Notes: generated from the sequence alone by a model not told the origin. Positions 23,154-32,325 are shown, counted from the first letter of the stretch. The stretch: DNA of 64,000 nt from Streptomyces sp. Go-475 (GCF_003330845.1 NZ_CP026121.1:6243501-6307500), one strand, 5' to 3'. Made by a program: numbers and translations.

Positions 23154-24322
23154 CCACCATGACGAACACCACCGACCAGGGCGGCGACGTCCGCCTCACG
23201 GGCATAGCCAAGACCTACGGCGCCTTCACCGCCGTCCACCCGCTCGACCTGACCGTCCCGCAGGGCTCCTTCTTCGCCCTGCTCGGCGCCTCCGGCTGCG
23301 GCAAGACCACCACCCTGCGCATGATCGCCGGGCTGGAGGAACCGTCCGCCGGCAGCGTCTTCCTGGGCGACCAGGACGTGACGGCCCTCCCGCCGTACAA
23401 GCGGCCGGTGAACACCGTCTTCCAGTCCTACGCCCTCTTCCCGCACCTCGACATCTTCGAGAACGTCGCCTTCGGCCTGCGCCGGCGCGGCCTGAAGTCG
23501 GTGAAGAAGCAGGTCGACGAGATGCTCGACCTCGTCCAGCTCGGCGAGCAGGCCCGCAAGAAGCCGCACCAGCTCTCCGGCGGCCAGCAGCAGCGCGTCG
23601 CCGTGGCCCGCGCGCTGATCAACCACCCCAAGGTGCTCCTGCTCGACGAGCCGCTCGGCGCCCTCGACCTGAAGCTGCGCCGCCAGATGCAGCTGGAGCT
23701 CAAGCGCATCCAGACCGAGGTCGGCATCACCTTCATCCACGTCACGCACGACCAGGAGGAGGCCATGACCATGGCCGACACGGTCGCCGTGATGAACGCG
23801 GGCCGCGTCGAGCAGCTCGGCTCCCCGGCCGACCTGTACGAGAACCCGCGCACCACCTTCGTCGCCAACTTCCTCGGCACGTCGAACTTCATCGAGGCCG
23901 AGGTCGACTCCAGCAGCGGCGAGGACATCGTGCTGAAGGCGGGCGGCGGCAAGCTCGTGATGCCCGAGGCGCGCTGTTCGGCGCCCACGAGCACCGGCGG
24001 CAAGGTGCTGGTCGGCGTCCGCCCGGAGAAGATCTCCCTCACTCACGCGGACGACGCCGGCGAGATCCCGGCGGGCCGCAACCGCATCACCGGCCGGATC
24101 GCGGACTCCAGCTTCATCGGCGTCTCGACGCAGTACGTCGTCGACAGCCCCGTCTGCTCCGACTTCGAGGTCTACGCCCAGAACATCGACCGCGACCCGC
24201 GGCTCGTGCCCGGCGCCGAGGTCGTCCTGCACTGGAACCCGGCCCACACCTTCGGCCTGGACGCCGCCCAGTCCGTGTTCGACGGGACAGAGGGCTCCGC
24301 CGGAGTGGAAGAGGCGGCCTGA
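23150..24322 (+). CDS. potA: Polyamine ABC transporter ATP-binding protein
   Basis: A 390-residue PotA-type ATPase: Walker [11 protein letters not shown]-loop [10 protein letters not shown], signature [15 protein letters not shown], Walker [12 protein letters not shown], and switch [14 protein letters not shown] domain is at about 290-375. GTG 23150 overlaps the potD stop (GTGA). ATG 23159, three codons on, is equally possible and better spaced from the GGGGG stretch. It supplies energy for the PotBC permeases. Confidence 0.9.
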   Translation: MTTMTNTTDQGGDVRLTGIAKTYGAFTAVHPLDLTVPQGSFFALLGASGCGKTTTLRMIAGLEEPSAGSVFLGDQDVTALPPYKRPVNTVFQSYALFPHLDIFENVAFGLRRRGLKSVKKQVDEMLDLVQLGEQARKKPHQLSGGQQQRVAVARALINHPKVLLLDEPLGALDLKLRRQMQLELKRIQTEVGITFIHVTHDQEEAMTMADTVAVMNAGRVEQLGSPADLYENPRTTFVANFLGTSNFIEAEVDSSSGEDIVLKAGGGKLVMPEARCSAPTSTGGKVLVGVRPEKISLTHADDAGEIPAGRNRITGRIADSSFIGVSTQYVVDSPVCSDFEVYAQNIDRDPRLVPGAEVVLHWNPAHTFGLDAAQSVFDGTEGSAGVEEAA

Positions 24323-25251
24323 TGTCGACACTCACCGAGGCGCCACCGCCGCTCGCACCGGACGCAACCGGGCCGAAGCCCCCGAAGCGCCGGGGCCGGC
24401 TGACCCCGTACTGGCTGCTGCTGCCCGGCATCCTCTGGCTGCTGCTGTTCTTCGCGCTGCCGATGATCTACCAGGCCTCCACGTCCGTGCAGACGGGCTC
24501 CCTGGAGACGGGCTACAAGGTCACCTGGCACTTCGCCACCTACTGGGACGCGCTGTCGGCGTACTGGCCGCAGTTCGTCCGCTCGGTGCTCTACGCGGGC
24601 ACGGCGACGATCCTGTGCCTGCTGCTGGGCTACCCGCTGGCGTATCTGATCGCCTTCCGGGCGGGCCGCTGGCGGAACCTGATCATGATCCTGGTGATCG
24701 CGCCGTTCTTCACCAGCTTCCTGATCCGCACCCTGGCCTGGAAGACGATCCTCGCGGACGGCGGCCCGGTCGTCGGCGCGCTCGACACGCTGCACGTCCT
24801 GGACGTCACCAACTGGCTCGGCTGGACCGCAGGCGACCGCGTCCTCGCGACGCCGCTCGCGGTGGTGTGCGGCCTGACGTACAACTTCCTGCCGTTCATG
24901 ATCCTGCCGCTCTACACCTCGCTGGAGCGCATCGACGGCCGGCTGCACGAGGCGGCGGGGGACCTGTACGCCCGCCCCTGGACGACGTTCCGCAAGGTGA
25001 CCTTCCCGCTGTCGATGCCCGGTGTCGTCTCCGGCACGCTGCTGACCTTCATCCCGGCGGCCGGTGACTACGTCAACGCCGATCTGCTCGGCTCCACGGA
25101 CACCCGCATGGTCGGCAACGTCATCCAGACGCAATTCCTCAGAGTGCTCGACTATCCGACGGCCGCGGCACTCTCCTTCATCCTCATGGCGGCCATCCTC
25201 CTCATGGTCACCCTCTACATCCGCAGGTCCGGGACGGAGGATCTGGTCTGA
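24322..25251 (+). CDS. potB: Polyamine ABC transporter permease 1
   Basis: A 309-residue inner-membrane permease with about six helices and an EAA loop around LHEAAGDLYARPWTTFRKVTFP. It resembles PotB/PotH. The ATG shares one base with the potA stop (TGATG), so the two are coupled. It ends directly against the next permease start. Confidence 0.9.
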   Translation: MSTLTEAPPPLAPDATGPKPPKRRGRLTPYWLLLPGILWLLLFFALPMIYQASTSVQTGSLETGYKVTWHFATYWDALSAYWPQFVRSVLYAGTATILCLLLGYPLAYLIAFRAGRWRNLIMILVIAPFFTSFLIRTLAWKTILADGGPVVGALDTLHVLDVTNWLGWTAGDRVLATPLAVVCGLTYNFLPFMILPLYTSLERIDGRLHEAAGDLYARPWTTFRKVTFPLSMPGVVSGTLLTFIPAAGDYVNADLLGSTDTRMVGNVIQTQFLRVLDYPTAAALSFILMAAILLMVTLYIRRSGTEDLV

Positions 25252-26052
25252 ATGCCCTTCGTCAACTGGCTCAAGAGAAATCTCGTCGTCATCGCGGGAC
25301 TGCTGACGCTCGCCTATCTGCTGCTGCCGAACATCGTCGTGACGGTGTTCTCCTTCAACAAACCGAAGGGGCGCTTCAACTACGAGTGGCAGCAGTTCTC
25401 CCTGGACGCGTGGAAAGACCCCTGCGGGGTCTCCGACCTGTGCGGCTCGCTGTCGGTCAGCCTCCAGATCGCGTTCTGGGCGACCCTCGGCGCCACCCTG
25501 CTGGGCACCCTGATCGCCTTCGCCCTGGTCCGCTACCGGTTCCGCGCCCGCGGCGCCGTGAACTCGCTGATCTTCCTGCCGATGGCGATGCCCGAGGTCG
25601 TCATGGCCGCCTCGCTGCTCACCCTGTTCCTCAACATGGGCGCACAGCTCGGTTTCTGGACGATCCTCATCGCGCACATCATGTTCTGCCTGAGTTTCGT
25701 GGTCACGGCCGTGAAAGCACGCGTGATGTCGATGGACCCGAAACTGGAGGAGGCGGCACGGGACCTGTACGCGGGCCCGTTCCAGACGTTCCTCCGCGTC
25801 ACCCTGCCGATAGCCGCCCCGGGAATCGCGGCGGGCGCGCTGCTCGCCTTCGCGCTCTCCTTCGACGACTTCATCATCACCAATTTCAACGCGGGCTCGA
25901 CCGTCACCTTCCCCATGTTCGTCTGGGGCTCGGCACAGCGCGGAACGCCCGTCCAGATCAATGTCATCGGCACGGCCATGTTCGTCGTCGCCGTCCTGTT
26001 CGTCCTCGTTTCCATGGCCGTCGGCAATCGCCGCAACAGACACAAGGCATAA
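25252..26052 (+). CDS. potC: Polyamine ABC transporter permease 2
   Basis: A 266-residue permease with six helices and the EAA loop LEEAARDLYAGPFQTFLRVTLP. PotC/PotI hallmarks include SFDDFIITNF near residue 203. The ATG follows the potB stop with no gap. It forms the importer core with PotB. Confidence 0.9.
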   Translation: MPFVNWLKRNLVVIAGLLTLAYLLLPNIVVTVFSFNKPKGRFNYEWQQFSLDAWKDPCGVSDLCGSLSVSLQIAFWATLGATLLGTLIAFALVRYRFRARGAVNSLIFLPMAMPEVVMAASLLTLFLNMGAQLGFWTILIAHIMFCLSFVVTAVKARVMSMDPKLEEAARDLYAGPFQTFLRVTLPIAAPGIAAGALLAFALSFDDFIITNFNAGSTVTFPMFVWGSAQRGTPVQINVIGTAMFVVAVLFVLVSMAVGNRRNRHKA

Positions 26053-26070
26053 CCGTAGGGAGTTGACATC

Positions 26071-27489
26071 ATGGCCCCGAGCGCCATGAATCAGTGGATC
26101 CGATCGCTTTCCGACGCCCAGCCGGTCCCGTACTGGCTGGACGACCCCGGCCGGCCCCGCCCCGAGCCCGCCCTCACCACCTCCGAGACCTGCGACCTGC
26201 TGGTCGTCGGCGGCGGCTACAGCGGACTGTGGACGGCGCTGGCCGCCAAGGAGCGCGACCCGCGGCGGGACGTGGTGCTGGTGGAGGGCCGCGAGGTGGG
26301 CTGGGCCGCCTCGGGCCGCAACGGCGGGTTCTGCGCCGCCTCCCTCACCCACGGCCTGCCCAACGGCCTCGCCCGCTGGCCGGACGAGATCCACACGCTC
26401 CAGGAGCTGGGCGCCGGCAACCTCGACGCGATCGAGGCGGCCGTCGCCCGGCACTCCATCGACTGCGACTTCGAACGCACCGGCGAGATCGACGTCGCCA
26501 CCGAGCCGTACCAGGCGTGGGAACTGCGTGACTGGCACGAGGAGATGTCCCGCCGCGGCCTCGCCGACGGCGTCGAGTACCTGGACGCCGACGCCGTACG
26601 GGAACAGGTGAACTCACCCACCTTCCAGGCGGGCCTGTGGGACCGCAGGGGCGTCGCCATGCTGCACCCGGCGAAGCTCGCGTGGGGCCTGAAGCGGGCG
26701 TGCGTGGAACTGGGCGTGCGCGTCTACGAGCACACCCCCGCGCTGAACCTGAAGCCCTACGGCGCCGGCATGGCCGTACGCACCCCCTACGGCCGGGTCC
26801 GCGCCCGCCGGGTCGCCCTCGGCACCAACATCTTCCCCAACCTGGTCAGACGCGTCCGCTCCTACACCGTCCCCGTCTACGACTACGCCCTCATGACCGA
26901 GCCGCTCACCGCCGATCAACTGGCCTCGATCGGCTGGAAGAACCGCCAGGGCCTCGGCGACAGCGCCAACCAGTTCCACTACTTCCGCCTCTCCGCCGAC
27001 AACCGGATCCTCTGGGGCGGCTACGACGCGATCTACCCCTACGGCGGCCGCGTGCGCGCCGAGTACGACGACCGCCCCGAGACCTACGCCAAGCTCGCCG
27101 GGCACTTCTTCACCTGCTTCCCGCAGTTGGAGGGCGTCCGCTTCTCCCACGCCTGGGGCGGCGCGATCGACACCTGCTCCCGCTTCTCGGCGTTCTTCGG
27201 CACCGCCCACCAGGGCAGGGTGGCCTACGCGGCCGGCTACACGGGGCTCGGCGTCGGCGCCACCCGGTTCGGCGCCGAGGTGATGCTGGACCTGCTGGCG
27301 GGGGAGCGCACCGAGCGGACCGAACTGGAGATGGTCCGCAGGAAGCCGCTGCCGTTCCCGCCCGAGCCGTTCGCCTGGACGGGCATCGCCCTCACCAAGT
27401 GGTCCCTGGCGAGGGCCGACGCACAGGGCGGACGCCGCAACCTGTGGCTGCGGACGATGGACCGGCTGGGGCTGGGCTTCGACAGCTGA
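26071..27489 (+). CDS. FAD-dependent oxidoreductase, gamma-glutamylpolyamine oxidase-like
   Basis: A 472-residue DAO-type flavoprotein. The dinucleotide-binding motif VVGGGYSGLWTALAA starts near residue 45, GWAASGRNGGFCAAS is typical of PuuB, and the C-terminal AYAAGYTGLGVGATRFGAE closes the FAD site. PuuB-type enzymes oxidise gamma-glutamyl-putrescine to an aldehyde plus ammonia and peroxide. Placement after aldehyde dehydrogenase and the Pot importer supports a polyamine role. GGGAG stands 10 bases before ATG 26071. The glutamyl-polyamine synthetase needed to make its substrate is not in the window. Confidence 0.85.
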   Translation: MAPSAMNQWIRSLSDAQPVPYWLDDPGRPRPEPALTTSETCDLLVVGGGYSGLWTALAAKERDPRRDVVLVEGREVGWAASGRNGGFCAASLTHGLPNGLARWPDEIHTLQELGAGNLDAIEAAVARHSIDCDFERTGEIDVATEPYQAWELRDWHEEMSRRGLADGVEYLDADAVREQVNSPTFQAGLWDRRGVAMLHPAKLAWGLKRACVELGVRVYEHTPALNLKPYGAGMAVRTPYGRVRARRVALGTNIFPNLVRRVRSYTVPVYDYALMTEPLTADQLASIGWKNRQGLGDSANQFHYFRLSADNRILWGGYDAIYPYGGRVRAEYDDRPETYAKLAGHFFTCFPQLEGVRFSHAWGGAIDTCSRFSAFFGTAHQGRVAYAAGYTGLGVGATRFGAEVMLDLLAGERTERTELEMVRRKPLPFPPEPFAWTGIALTKWSLARADAQGGRRNLWLRTMDRLGLGFDS

Positions 27490-27552
27490 GCCGGTGGGAT
27501 GTGAGCCGGTTCACTCCAACGAGGAGCCGGAAGCCGCGTAATGACGGCGAGA

Positions 27553-27625
27553 GACCCCCTTCTCCCTCGTGACGCCCTCGGGACGCGCCGCGCGTCCACG
27601 AGATCTATTGAGAGAGAAGGGGGTC
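27553..27625. other. Nested inverted repeat covering the ribosome binding site of the next gene
   Basis: 16-base outer arms (27553-27568 and 27610-27625, 15 of 16 paired, core GACCCCCTTCTC/GAGAAGGGGGTC) enclose a second perfect hairpin of 8-base arms (27581-27597, GGACGCGC and complement). The right outer arm contains the AGAAGGGGG ribosome binding site of the gene at 27632. It may be the terminator of the pot operon, a translation-blocking RNA, or both. Confidence 0.7.
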
Positions 27626-27631
27626 CTCCCG

Positions 27632-28087
27632 ATGACCGGTGCGAAGACGGCCGTCGAGTGGCTCGCATCCGTCGCACCCGACCCCGAGGCCTGCCGCTGG
27701 GAATGGGAGCGCAACCCGCTCGGGGTGGCGCTGCTGCCCGCGGGCAGCGCCTGGGACGTGCTCATCCTGCCCGGCGAACTCGGCTACGCCACGCTCGACG
27801 TGCTGAGCCGCGTCCTCGACCAGCCGGGGCCCGTGCTCGTCGACTTCGGCGACGCGCGCATGGGCTTCTTCGTACCGCCGGGCACCGCGGCCCGCTGGCT
27901 CGGCACGGGCATCCGCACCGCCGGCGCGGGCACCTGGATCGTCGTGCCGTACCCGGGCCGTTCCTCACCCGGCGGCGTCCGCTGGCTGGTCCCCCCGGAC
28001 GGCACGGGCACGCTGACGGACCCGGCGCTGCTGGAACTGGCAATGCACGAGGCGGCGGCGGGGCTGGCCACCGAGCACGACGATTAG
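27632..28087 (+). CDS. Hypothetical protein, 151 residues
   Basis: No family recognised with confidence. The protein is soluble, begins MTGAKTAVEWLASVAPDPEA and has a Trp-rich start. GVALLPAGSAWDVLILPGEL and TWIVVPYPGR suggest a small alpha/beta domain, remotely like actinobacterial proteins labelled bifunctional primase/polymerase, but no catalytic motif is visible. The ATG at 27632 sits 8 bases after a purine-rich site buried in a large hairpin, so translation is probably controlled by RNA folding. It is convergent with the PAP2 gene, with only three bases between stops. Confidence 0.7.
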   Translation: MTGAKTAVEWLASVAPDPEACRWEWERNPLGVALLPAGSAWDVLILPGELGYATLDVLSRVLDQPGPVLVDFGDARMGFFVPPGTAARWLGTGIRTAGAGTWIVVPYPGRSSPGGVRWLVPPDGTGTLTDPALLELAMHEAAAGLATEHDD

Positions 28088-28090
28088 GCC

Positions 28091-28774
28091 CTACCGGGGC
28101 TGCTCGGGCGGCCCCGTCCGCCGCAGGAACAGCCACAGCGACGACAGCAGCACCGCGCACAGACACCAGCTCGCCACCACGTCCAGCGGCCAGTGGTAAC
28201 CGCGGCGGACCAGGCCGTAGCTGACACCGAGCACCAGCACGGCGCAGACGGCGACCAGCGCGCGGCGGGCCAGGGCCGTGCGGAGCCCGGGGAGCAGGAG
28301 CAGGGTCGCGGAGCCGTAGGCGATGGCGGCCGTGGCGGTGTGGCCCGAGGGGTAGTAGCCGGTGCCGGGCGGGACGACCGGGGTGCCCGGGCGGTCCGTG
28401 AGTTCCTTGAGCGGGATGACCAGCGCCGGGACCAGGGCCATGAGCAGGGCCGCGGCGGCCACCGGCAGCCACCAGCGGACGCCGCCGGCGCGGCGGGCGC
28501 GTACGGCGACGTACCCGAGGGCGACGGCCAGGACCGGGACCGCGACCTGGACGTTCCCGAGGTCGGCGAGGAGTTCGGACGCGCGGTCGGGGGCGACGAG
28601 GTCGCGGCTGACGCGTTCGTCGAGCCGGATCAGCGGGCCGTCGGCGACGACCTGCCAGGTGATCAGGGCGAAGAGCAGGGCGGGGAGGCCGAACAGGAGG
28701 GTCAGGAGGCCCGGGTGTGTTCTCCTGCCCCGCGTGGGGGACGTGGCGCGCTCCTGGTTCGCGGGGATCGGCAT
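28091..28774 (-). CDS. PAP2 superfamily membrane phosphatase
   Basis: A 227-residue integral membrane phosphatase with about six helices. The three active-site blocks are KELTDRPG, PSGHTATAA and SYGLVRRGYHWPLDVV, matching the KxxxxRP, PSGH and SRxxxxxHxxxD pattern; Ser-Arg of the third block is here SYG...RRGYH. Likely substrates are lipid or polyprenyl phosphates at the outer face. ATG 28774 is chosen; a longer frame to 28918 is Arg-rich and improbable. The start lacks a clear ribosome binding site. Confidence 0.82.
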   Translation of the reverse strand: MPIPANQERATSPTRGRRTHPGLLTLLFGLPALLFALITWQVVADGPLIRLDERVSRDLVAPDRASELLADLGNVQVAVPVLAVALGYVAVRARRAGGVRWWLPVAAAALLMALVPALVIPLKELTDRPGTPVVPPGTGYYPSGHTATAAIAYGSATLLLLPGLRTALARRALVAVCAVLVLGVSYGLVRRGYHWPLDVVASWCLCAVLLSSLWLFLRRTGPPEQPR

Positions 28775-28830
28775 GGGGCACAGCTTGGCACGAGCACAGA
28801 CGCCCACTCGCGGCCCCCTCGGAGGATCAC

Positions 28831-30585
28831 GTGAACCAGCCGGCGAACGACGACGGCCTCTTCGAACACTGCCCGTGGCTCTTCGCCGCGCAGGCGTCCG
28901 ACGGGCAGCGCGCGGCACAGGAGCAGTGGCAGCGGCGGCTGCTCGCGGGGCCGGGGCCGGTGCGGCTCGGGGCGGACTGCTTCGTCGCGGAGACGGCGGC
29001 CGTGCACCCGGACGTCCTGCACCTGGGCGACCGTTCCTACATCGCGGCGCACGCCTATGTCACCGGCGACATACGCACCGGCGCCGACTGCACGATCAAC
29101 CCGTTCACGGTGGTTCGCGGGACCGTCACCCTGGGGGACGGGGTGCGCGTCGGCGCCCACACCTCCCTGCTCGGCTTCAACCACGGGACCGCGCCCGACC
29201 TGCCGGTCCACCGGCAGCCCGTCACCAGCCGCGGGATCACGGTCGGCGACGACGTGTGGATCGGCTCGCACGTGGTGGTGCTGGACGGCGTGACGATCGG
29301 GGACCACTGCGTGGTCGGGGCGGGAGCGGTGGTGACGAAGGACCTGCCGGCGTGGACGGTGGCGGCGGGAAATCCGGCCCGTCGCATCCGGGACCGGCGG
29401 GAGACGGGGGGTGAGGGGCCAAGCCCTGCCCACGTCCTCGGCACGTCCCACCCCGGTCCGCGCGCCAGCGCGGACCGGCGTCCCGCCCTCGCTGCTCTCG
29501 CCGAGGAACTCGCCGCGTTCGCAGGAACCGCCCGGGCCCAGGCCCCCGACCTGCTCGACCGCTGCCGGCAACCGGGCACCGGCCACTACGTCGACCGGCC
29601 CGGTGTCCAGCCGACCGTGCGGGCCCACTGCGACGCCGTCGAGATCGCCGACCTGCTGCTCCGGGACGTGCCGCCCCGACTGTCCGCCGCCGAGCACGTG
29701 GAGCGGCTGCGGGCTTTGCAGGACCCCGCCACCGGGCTGGTCCCCGAGTACGGCGCGGCGCCGCCGCTCCCCGGCCCGGCCGGGCTGCCGGACGACGACG
29801 GTGCCGCGGCCTACCACGTGCTGTGCGTGGGCTACGCGCTCGACCTGCTCGGCAGTTCCTTCGCCCACCCGGTCCACGCGGTGCGCGGCACGACCGCGGA
29901 CCGGCTGGTCCGGCACCTGGCCGCACTGCCCTGGCGCGACCGCGCCTGGCACGCCGGGGCCTGGGTCGACTCCTGGGCCACCGCCGCGCACTGGAACCTG
30001 CGCCTCGGAGCGGAGGCGGCCGCGCCCGGCGCGCTGGAGGCACTGTTCGGCTGGCTGCACACCCACGCCGATCCCTGGACCGGCCTGTGGGGCTCGCCCA
30101 CGCCCGAGGCCGGACGCCTGCAGATGGTCAACGGCTACTACCGGCTCACCCGCGGCTCCTTCGCCCAGTTCGGCCTGCCCGTGCCGTACGCGGAGCGCGC
30201 GATCGACACCGTCCTGGACCACGCCCGCGACCCCCGCCACTTCGCCCCGGGCCGCGAGAACGCCTGCAACGTCCTGGACGTGATCCACCCCCTGTGGCTC
30301 TGCGCCCGGCAGACCGGCCACCGCTCCGAGGAGGCCCGGGCCTGGGCGGCGGACCGGCTCACCGCCGCCCTGCGCCGCTGGCACCCCGGCCGCGGCTTCG
30401 CCTTCGGCCCCACCCCCGACGGCAGCGGCCCCGGCCGCGAACCCGGCCTCCAGGGCACGGAGATGTGGCTCGCCATCATCTGGCTGCTCGCGGACGTGCT
30501 CGGCCTCGCCGACGTCCTGGGCTACCGCCCCCGCGGCATCCACCGCCCGGGACCGGCCCCGGCCGCCGCCGCGAAACCGTCCTGA
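28831..30585 (+). CDS. Hexapeptide O-acetyltransferase fused to an alpha/alpha-toroid-like domain
   Basis: 584-residue two-domain protein. Residues about 40-195 form a left-handed beta helix: repeated hexapeptides, the GFNHGT loop carrying the catalytic-type His, and VGDDVWIGSHVVVLDGVTIG, typical of maltose/galactoside acetyltransferases. A linker rich in Pro/Arg follows. Residues about 225-575 are helical repeats with WHAGAWVDSWATAAHWN and LQGTEMWLAIIW, resembling terpene-cyclase or glycoside-hydrolase (alpha/alpha)6 barrels; no defined activity can be named. GTG 28831 follows GGAGGA. Probably it acetylates a sugar or glycan that the second domain binds or processes. Confidence 0.75.
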   Translation: MNQPANDDGLFEHCPWLFAAQASDGQRAAQEQWQRRLLAGPGPVRLGADCFVAETAAVHPDVLHLGDRSYIAAHAYVTGDIRTGADCTINPFTVVRGTVTLGDGVRVGAHTSLLGFNHGTAPDLPVHRQPVTSRGITVGDDVWIGSHVVVLDGVTIGDHCVVGAGAVVTKDLPAWTVAAGNPARRIRDRRETGGEGPSPAHVLGTSHPGPRASADRRPALAALAEELAAFAGTARAQAPDLLDRCRQPGTGHYVDRPGVQPTVRAHCDAVEIADLLLRDVPPRLSAAEHVERLRALQDPATGLVPEYGAAPPLPGPAGLPDDDGAAAYHVLCVGYALDLLGSSFAHPVHAVRGTTADRLVRHLAALPWRDRAWHAGAWVDSWATAAHWNLRLGAEAAAPGALEALFGWLHTHADPWTGLWGSPTPEAGRLQMVNGYYRLTRGSFAQFGLPVPYAERAIDTVLDHARDPRHFAPGRENACNVLDVIHPLWLCARQTGHRSEEARAWAADRLTAALRRWHPGRGFAFGPTPDGSGPGREPGLQGTEMWLAIIWLLADVLGLADVLGYRPRGIHRPGPAPAAAAKPS

Positions 30586-30592
30586 CCCGGGC

Positions 30593-30922
30593 TCACGGAA
30601 TGGCCTCGATCCGTTCCAGATTCTTTTCGCCCCATTCCCCGAGCGGTGCCATCGCGGCATTGAGGGAACGGCCGAATTCCGTCAGCGAGTACTCCACCTT
30701 CGGCGGAACCTGCTGGTGCACCTCGCGGTGCACCAGACCGCTGTTCTCCATCTCCCGCAGCTGAAGGATGAGCATCCGTTCGCTGATTCCGGCCACCTCG
30801 CGCCGCAACTCGCCGAAGCGCAAAGGCCCTTCCCCCAGCGAGAACAGAATCAGGCCCTTCCACTTTCCGCCCATCACGGCTATGGCGGCATCCAGCCCGC
30901 AGGTGAACGTACGCTTCGCCAT
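30593..30922 (-). CDS. HxlR family transcriptional regulator
   Basis: A 109-residue winged-helix regulator: CGLDAAIAVMGGKWKGLILF, then RFGELRREVAGISERMLILQLREME (recognition helix) and the wing VPPKVEYSLTEFG. The single Cys near residue 8 is the position used for redox or aldehyde sensing in HxlR/YodB-type proteins. ATG 30922 has GGGGAGGG upstream; the longer in-frame reading is spurious. It is divergent from the imine-reductase-like gene, which it probably represses. Confidence 0.87.
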   Translation of the reverse strand: MAKRTFTCGLDAAIAVMGGKWKGLILFSLGEGPLRFGELRREVAGISERMLILQLREMENSGLVHREVHQQVPPKVEYSLTEFGRSLNAAMAPLGEWGEKNLERIEAIP

Positions 30923-30949
30923 CCGGCCCTCCCCACGAACAAAACTGTC

Positions 30950-30974
30950 AGTACCCGAGAAAAATGTAGGTACT
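30950..30974. promoter_or_regulatory. Candidate HxlR operator
   Basis: AGTACC (30950-30955) and GGTACT (30969-30974) are perfect inverted arms 13 bases apart in the divergent gap. GTAC-containing dyads are typical HxlR-family sites, so it likely controls both hxlR and the reductase gene. Confidence 0.6.
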
Positions 30975-31034
30975 TGAGGGAATGTACGCGACCACCCAGC
31001 ATGGACTCCCGTAAAGAGAACAAGGGAGAGAAAC

Positions 31035-31916
31035 ATGGCTGGAGACCACCCCGCACCCGTGACCGTCATAGGACTGGGTTCGATGGGCCGGGCCCTCGCC
31101 GGGGCGTTCCTGGCGGCAGGACACCCGACCACCGTCTGGAACCGCACCCCGGGCCGAGCCGGGCCGCTGGTGGAGAAGGGGGCCGTGCACGCGGAGTCGG
31201 TCGCGGACGCCGTCGCGGCGAGCGGACTGGTCGTCACCTGCCTGACCACCTTCGAGGACACCCGCGCGGCACTGGAACCGGCTGCCGGGGCGTTACGCGG
31301 CCGGGACGTCGTCACCCTGAACAGCGGCTCCCCGTCCGGCGCGCGCGAGACCGCCGCGTGGGCCACCGCGCACGGCGCCCGCCTGCTCGCCGGAGCGGTC
31401 AAGAACGTGCCGGCGGCCGTGGGAGCACCGGACACCCTGCTCTACTACAGCGGCGACCGGTCGGTCTTCGACGCGCACGAGACGACCCTCAGGGCGCTGG
31501 GAGGCGACACCGTCCACCTCGGGGAGGAGTCCGATCTCGCCGCGCTGTACGAGATGGCGGTGGGCGCGATGCTGCTGCCCGCGCTCGTCGGGTTCTTCCA
31601 GGGGGCCGCCGCCGTCCAGGCGCGAGGACTGCGGGCGGAGTCGATGGTGCGCTTCGCCGGCAAGTGGCTCGACATGATCAAGACGCTGCTGCCGGTCTAC
31701 GCCGCGGAGATCGACAGCGGTGACTACGGCGACGCCGCCAGTTCGGTGGACCTCTTCCTCGCGGGCACGGCCCACGACCATGACCTGGCCGAGGAGACGA
31801 ACGTCGACACCGCCTGGCTGGCTCCCCTGCACGACCTGCTGCGGCGGGCGGCCGAGGCGGGCCATGGGCGGCACAGCATCGCGGCACTGACGGAAGTGCT
31901 CAGGAAGGGGGCGTAG
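31035..31916 (+). CDS. NAD(P)-dependent oxidoreductase, imine-reductase-like, with a TTA codon
   Basis: A 293-residue member of the 6-phosphogluconate/beta-hydroxyacid dehydrogenase superfamily. VTVIGLGSMGRALAGAFLAAGH is the Rossmann dinucleotide site and VWNRTPGR the NADPH-type phosphate loop, both usual for imine reductases. The catalytic-helix position lies around LYEMAVGAML (Glu173 rather than the Asp or Tyr seen in studied enzymes). Leu87 is encoded by TTA at 31293-31295, the only in-frame TTA noticed in the window, so expression should depend on bldA tRNA. AGGGAGAG precedes ATG 31035. The physiological imine or acid substrate is unknown. Confidence 0.82.
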   Translation: MAGDHPAPVTVIGLGSMGRALAGAFLAAGHPTTVWNRTPGRAGPLVEKGAVHAESVADAVAASGLVVTCLTTFEDTRAALEPAAGALRGRDVVTLNSGSPSGARETAAWATAHGARLLAGAVKNVPAAVGAPDTLLYYSGDRSVFDAHETTLRALGGDTVHLGEESDLAALYEMAVGAMLLPALVGFFQGAAAVQARGLRAESMVRFAGKWLDMIKTLLPVYAAEIDSGDYGDAASSVDLFLAGTAHDHDLAEETNVDTAWLAPLHDLLRRAAEAGHGRHSIAALTEVLRKGA

Positions 31917-32325
31917 AGGGAGGTCGGCCGCCCCGGAACAGGGGGGGTGGTTCCGAGGCGGCCGTCCGGACCGGAACGTCGCCGCCCCGGGGGGTTTGGG
32001 GCGGGCGACTGTCCGATCGGTGAGGAGATCCAGAGCCTCAGGCTCCGGTTGTGTGCGCGAGGGCACGACCAGGTCGAAGCTGGGGAGGCCCCGGCCTGAT
32101 GTCACCCACAGTCCCCTGTGGGCGGGGTGTATCTCTCATCTGGGTAGAACCTACGACAGGGGCAGGGCGCAGGACAGGCCGCAGGGCCCCCTGTCATCCA
32201 CCTCGCACACCTTCTTCACACGCTCTGCCGCTCGCCGCCCCGGTAGCGGAACCGGAGCGGCTCACCTGCCCCGGCGGCGGCTCGGATGTGCGGGCCGGCG
32301 GGGCAGGGTGCGGGCGGTGACCGGG
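31917..32325. other. 409-base gap rich in hairpins, possible small RNA
   Basis: No gene is seen. Hairpins occur at 31926-31963 (14-base arms, terminator of the reductase gene), 31978-32009, 32105-32122 (CCCACAG-TCCC-CTGTGGG) and 32155-32195 (GACAGGGG/CCCCTGTC). The one at 32263-32310 (CCTGCCCC/GGGGCAGG) is probably the gabT terminator on the minus strand. The density of structure between 32090 and 32200 exceeds what two terminators need. Confidence 0.5.
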
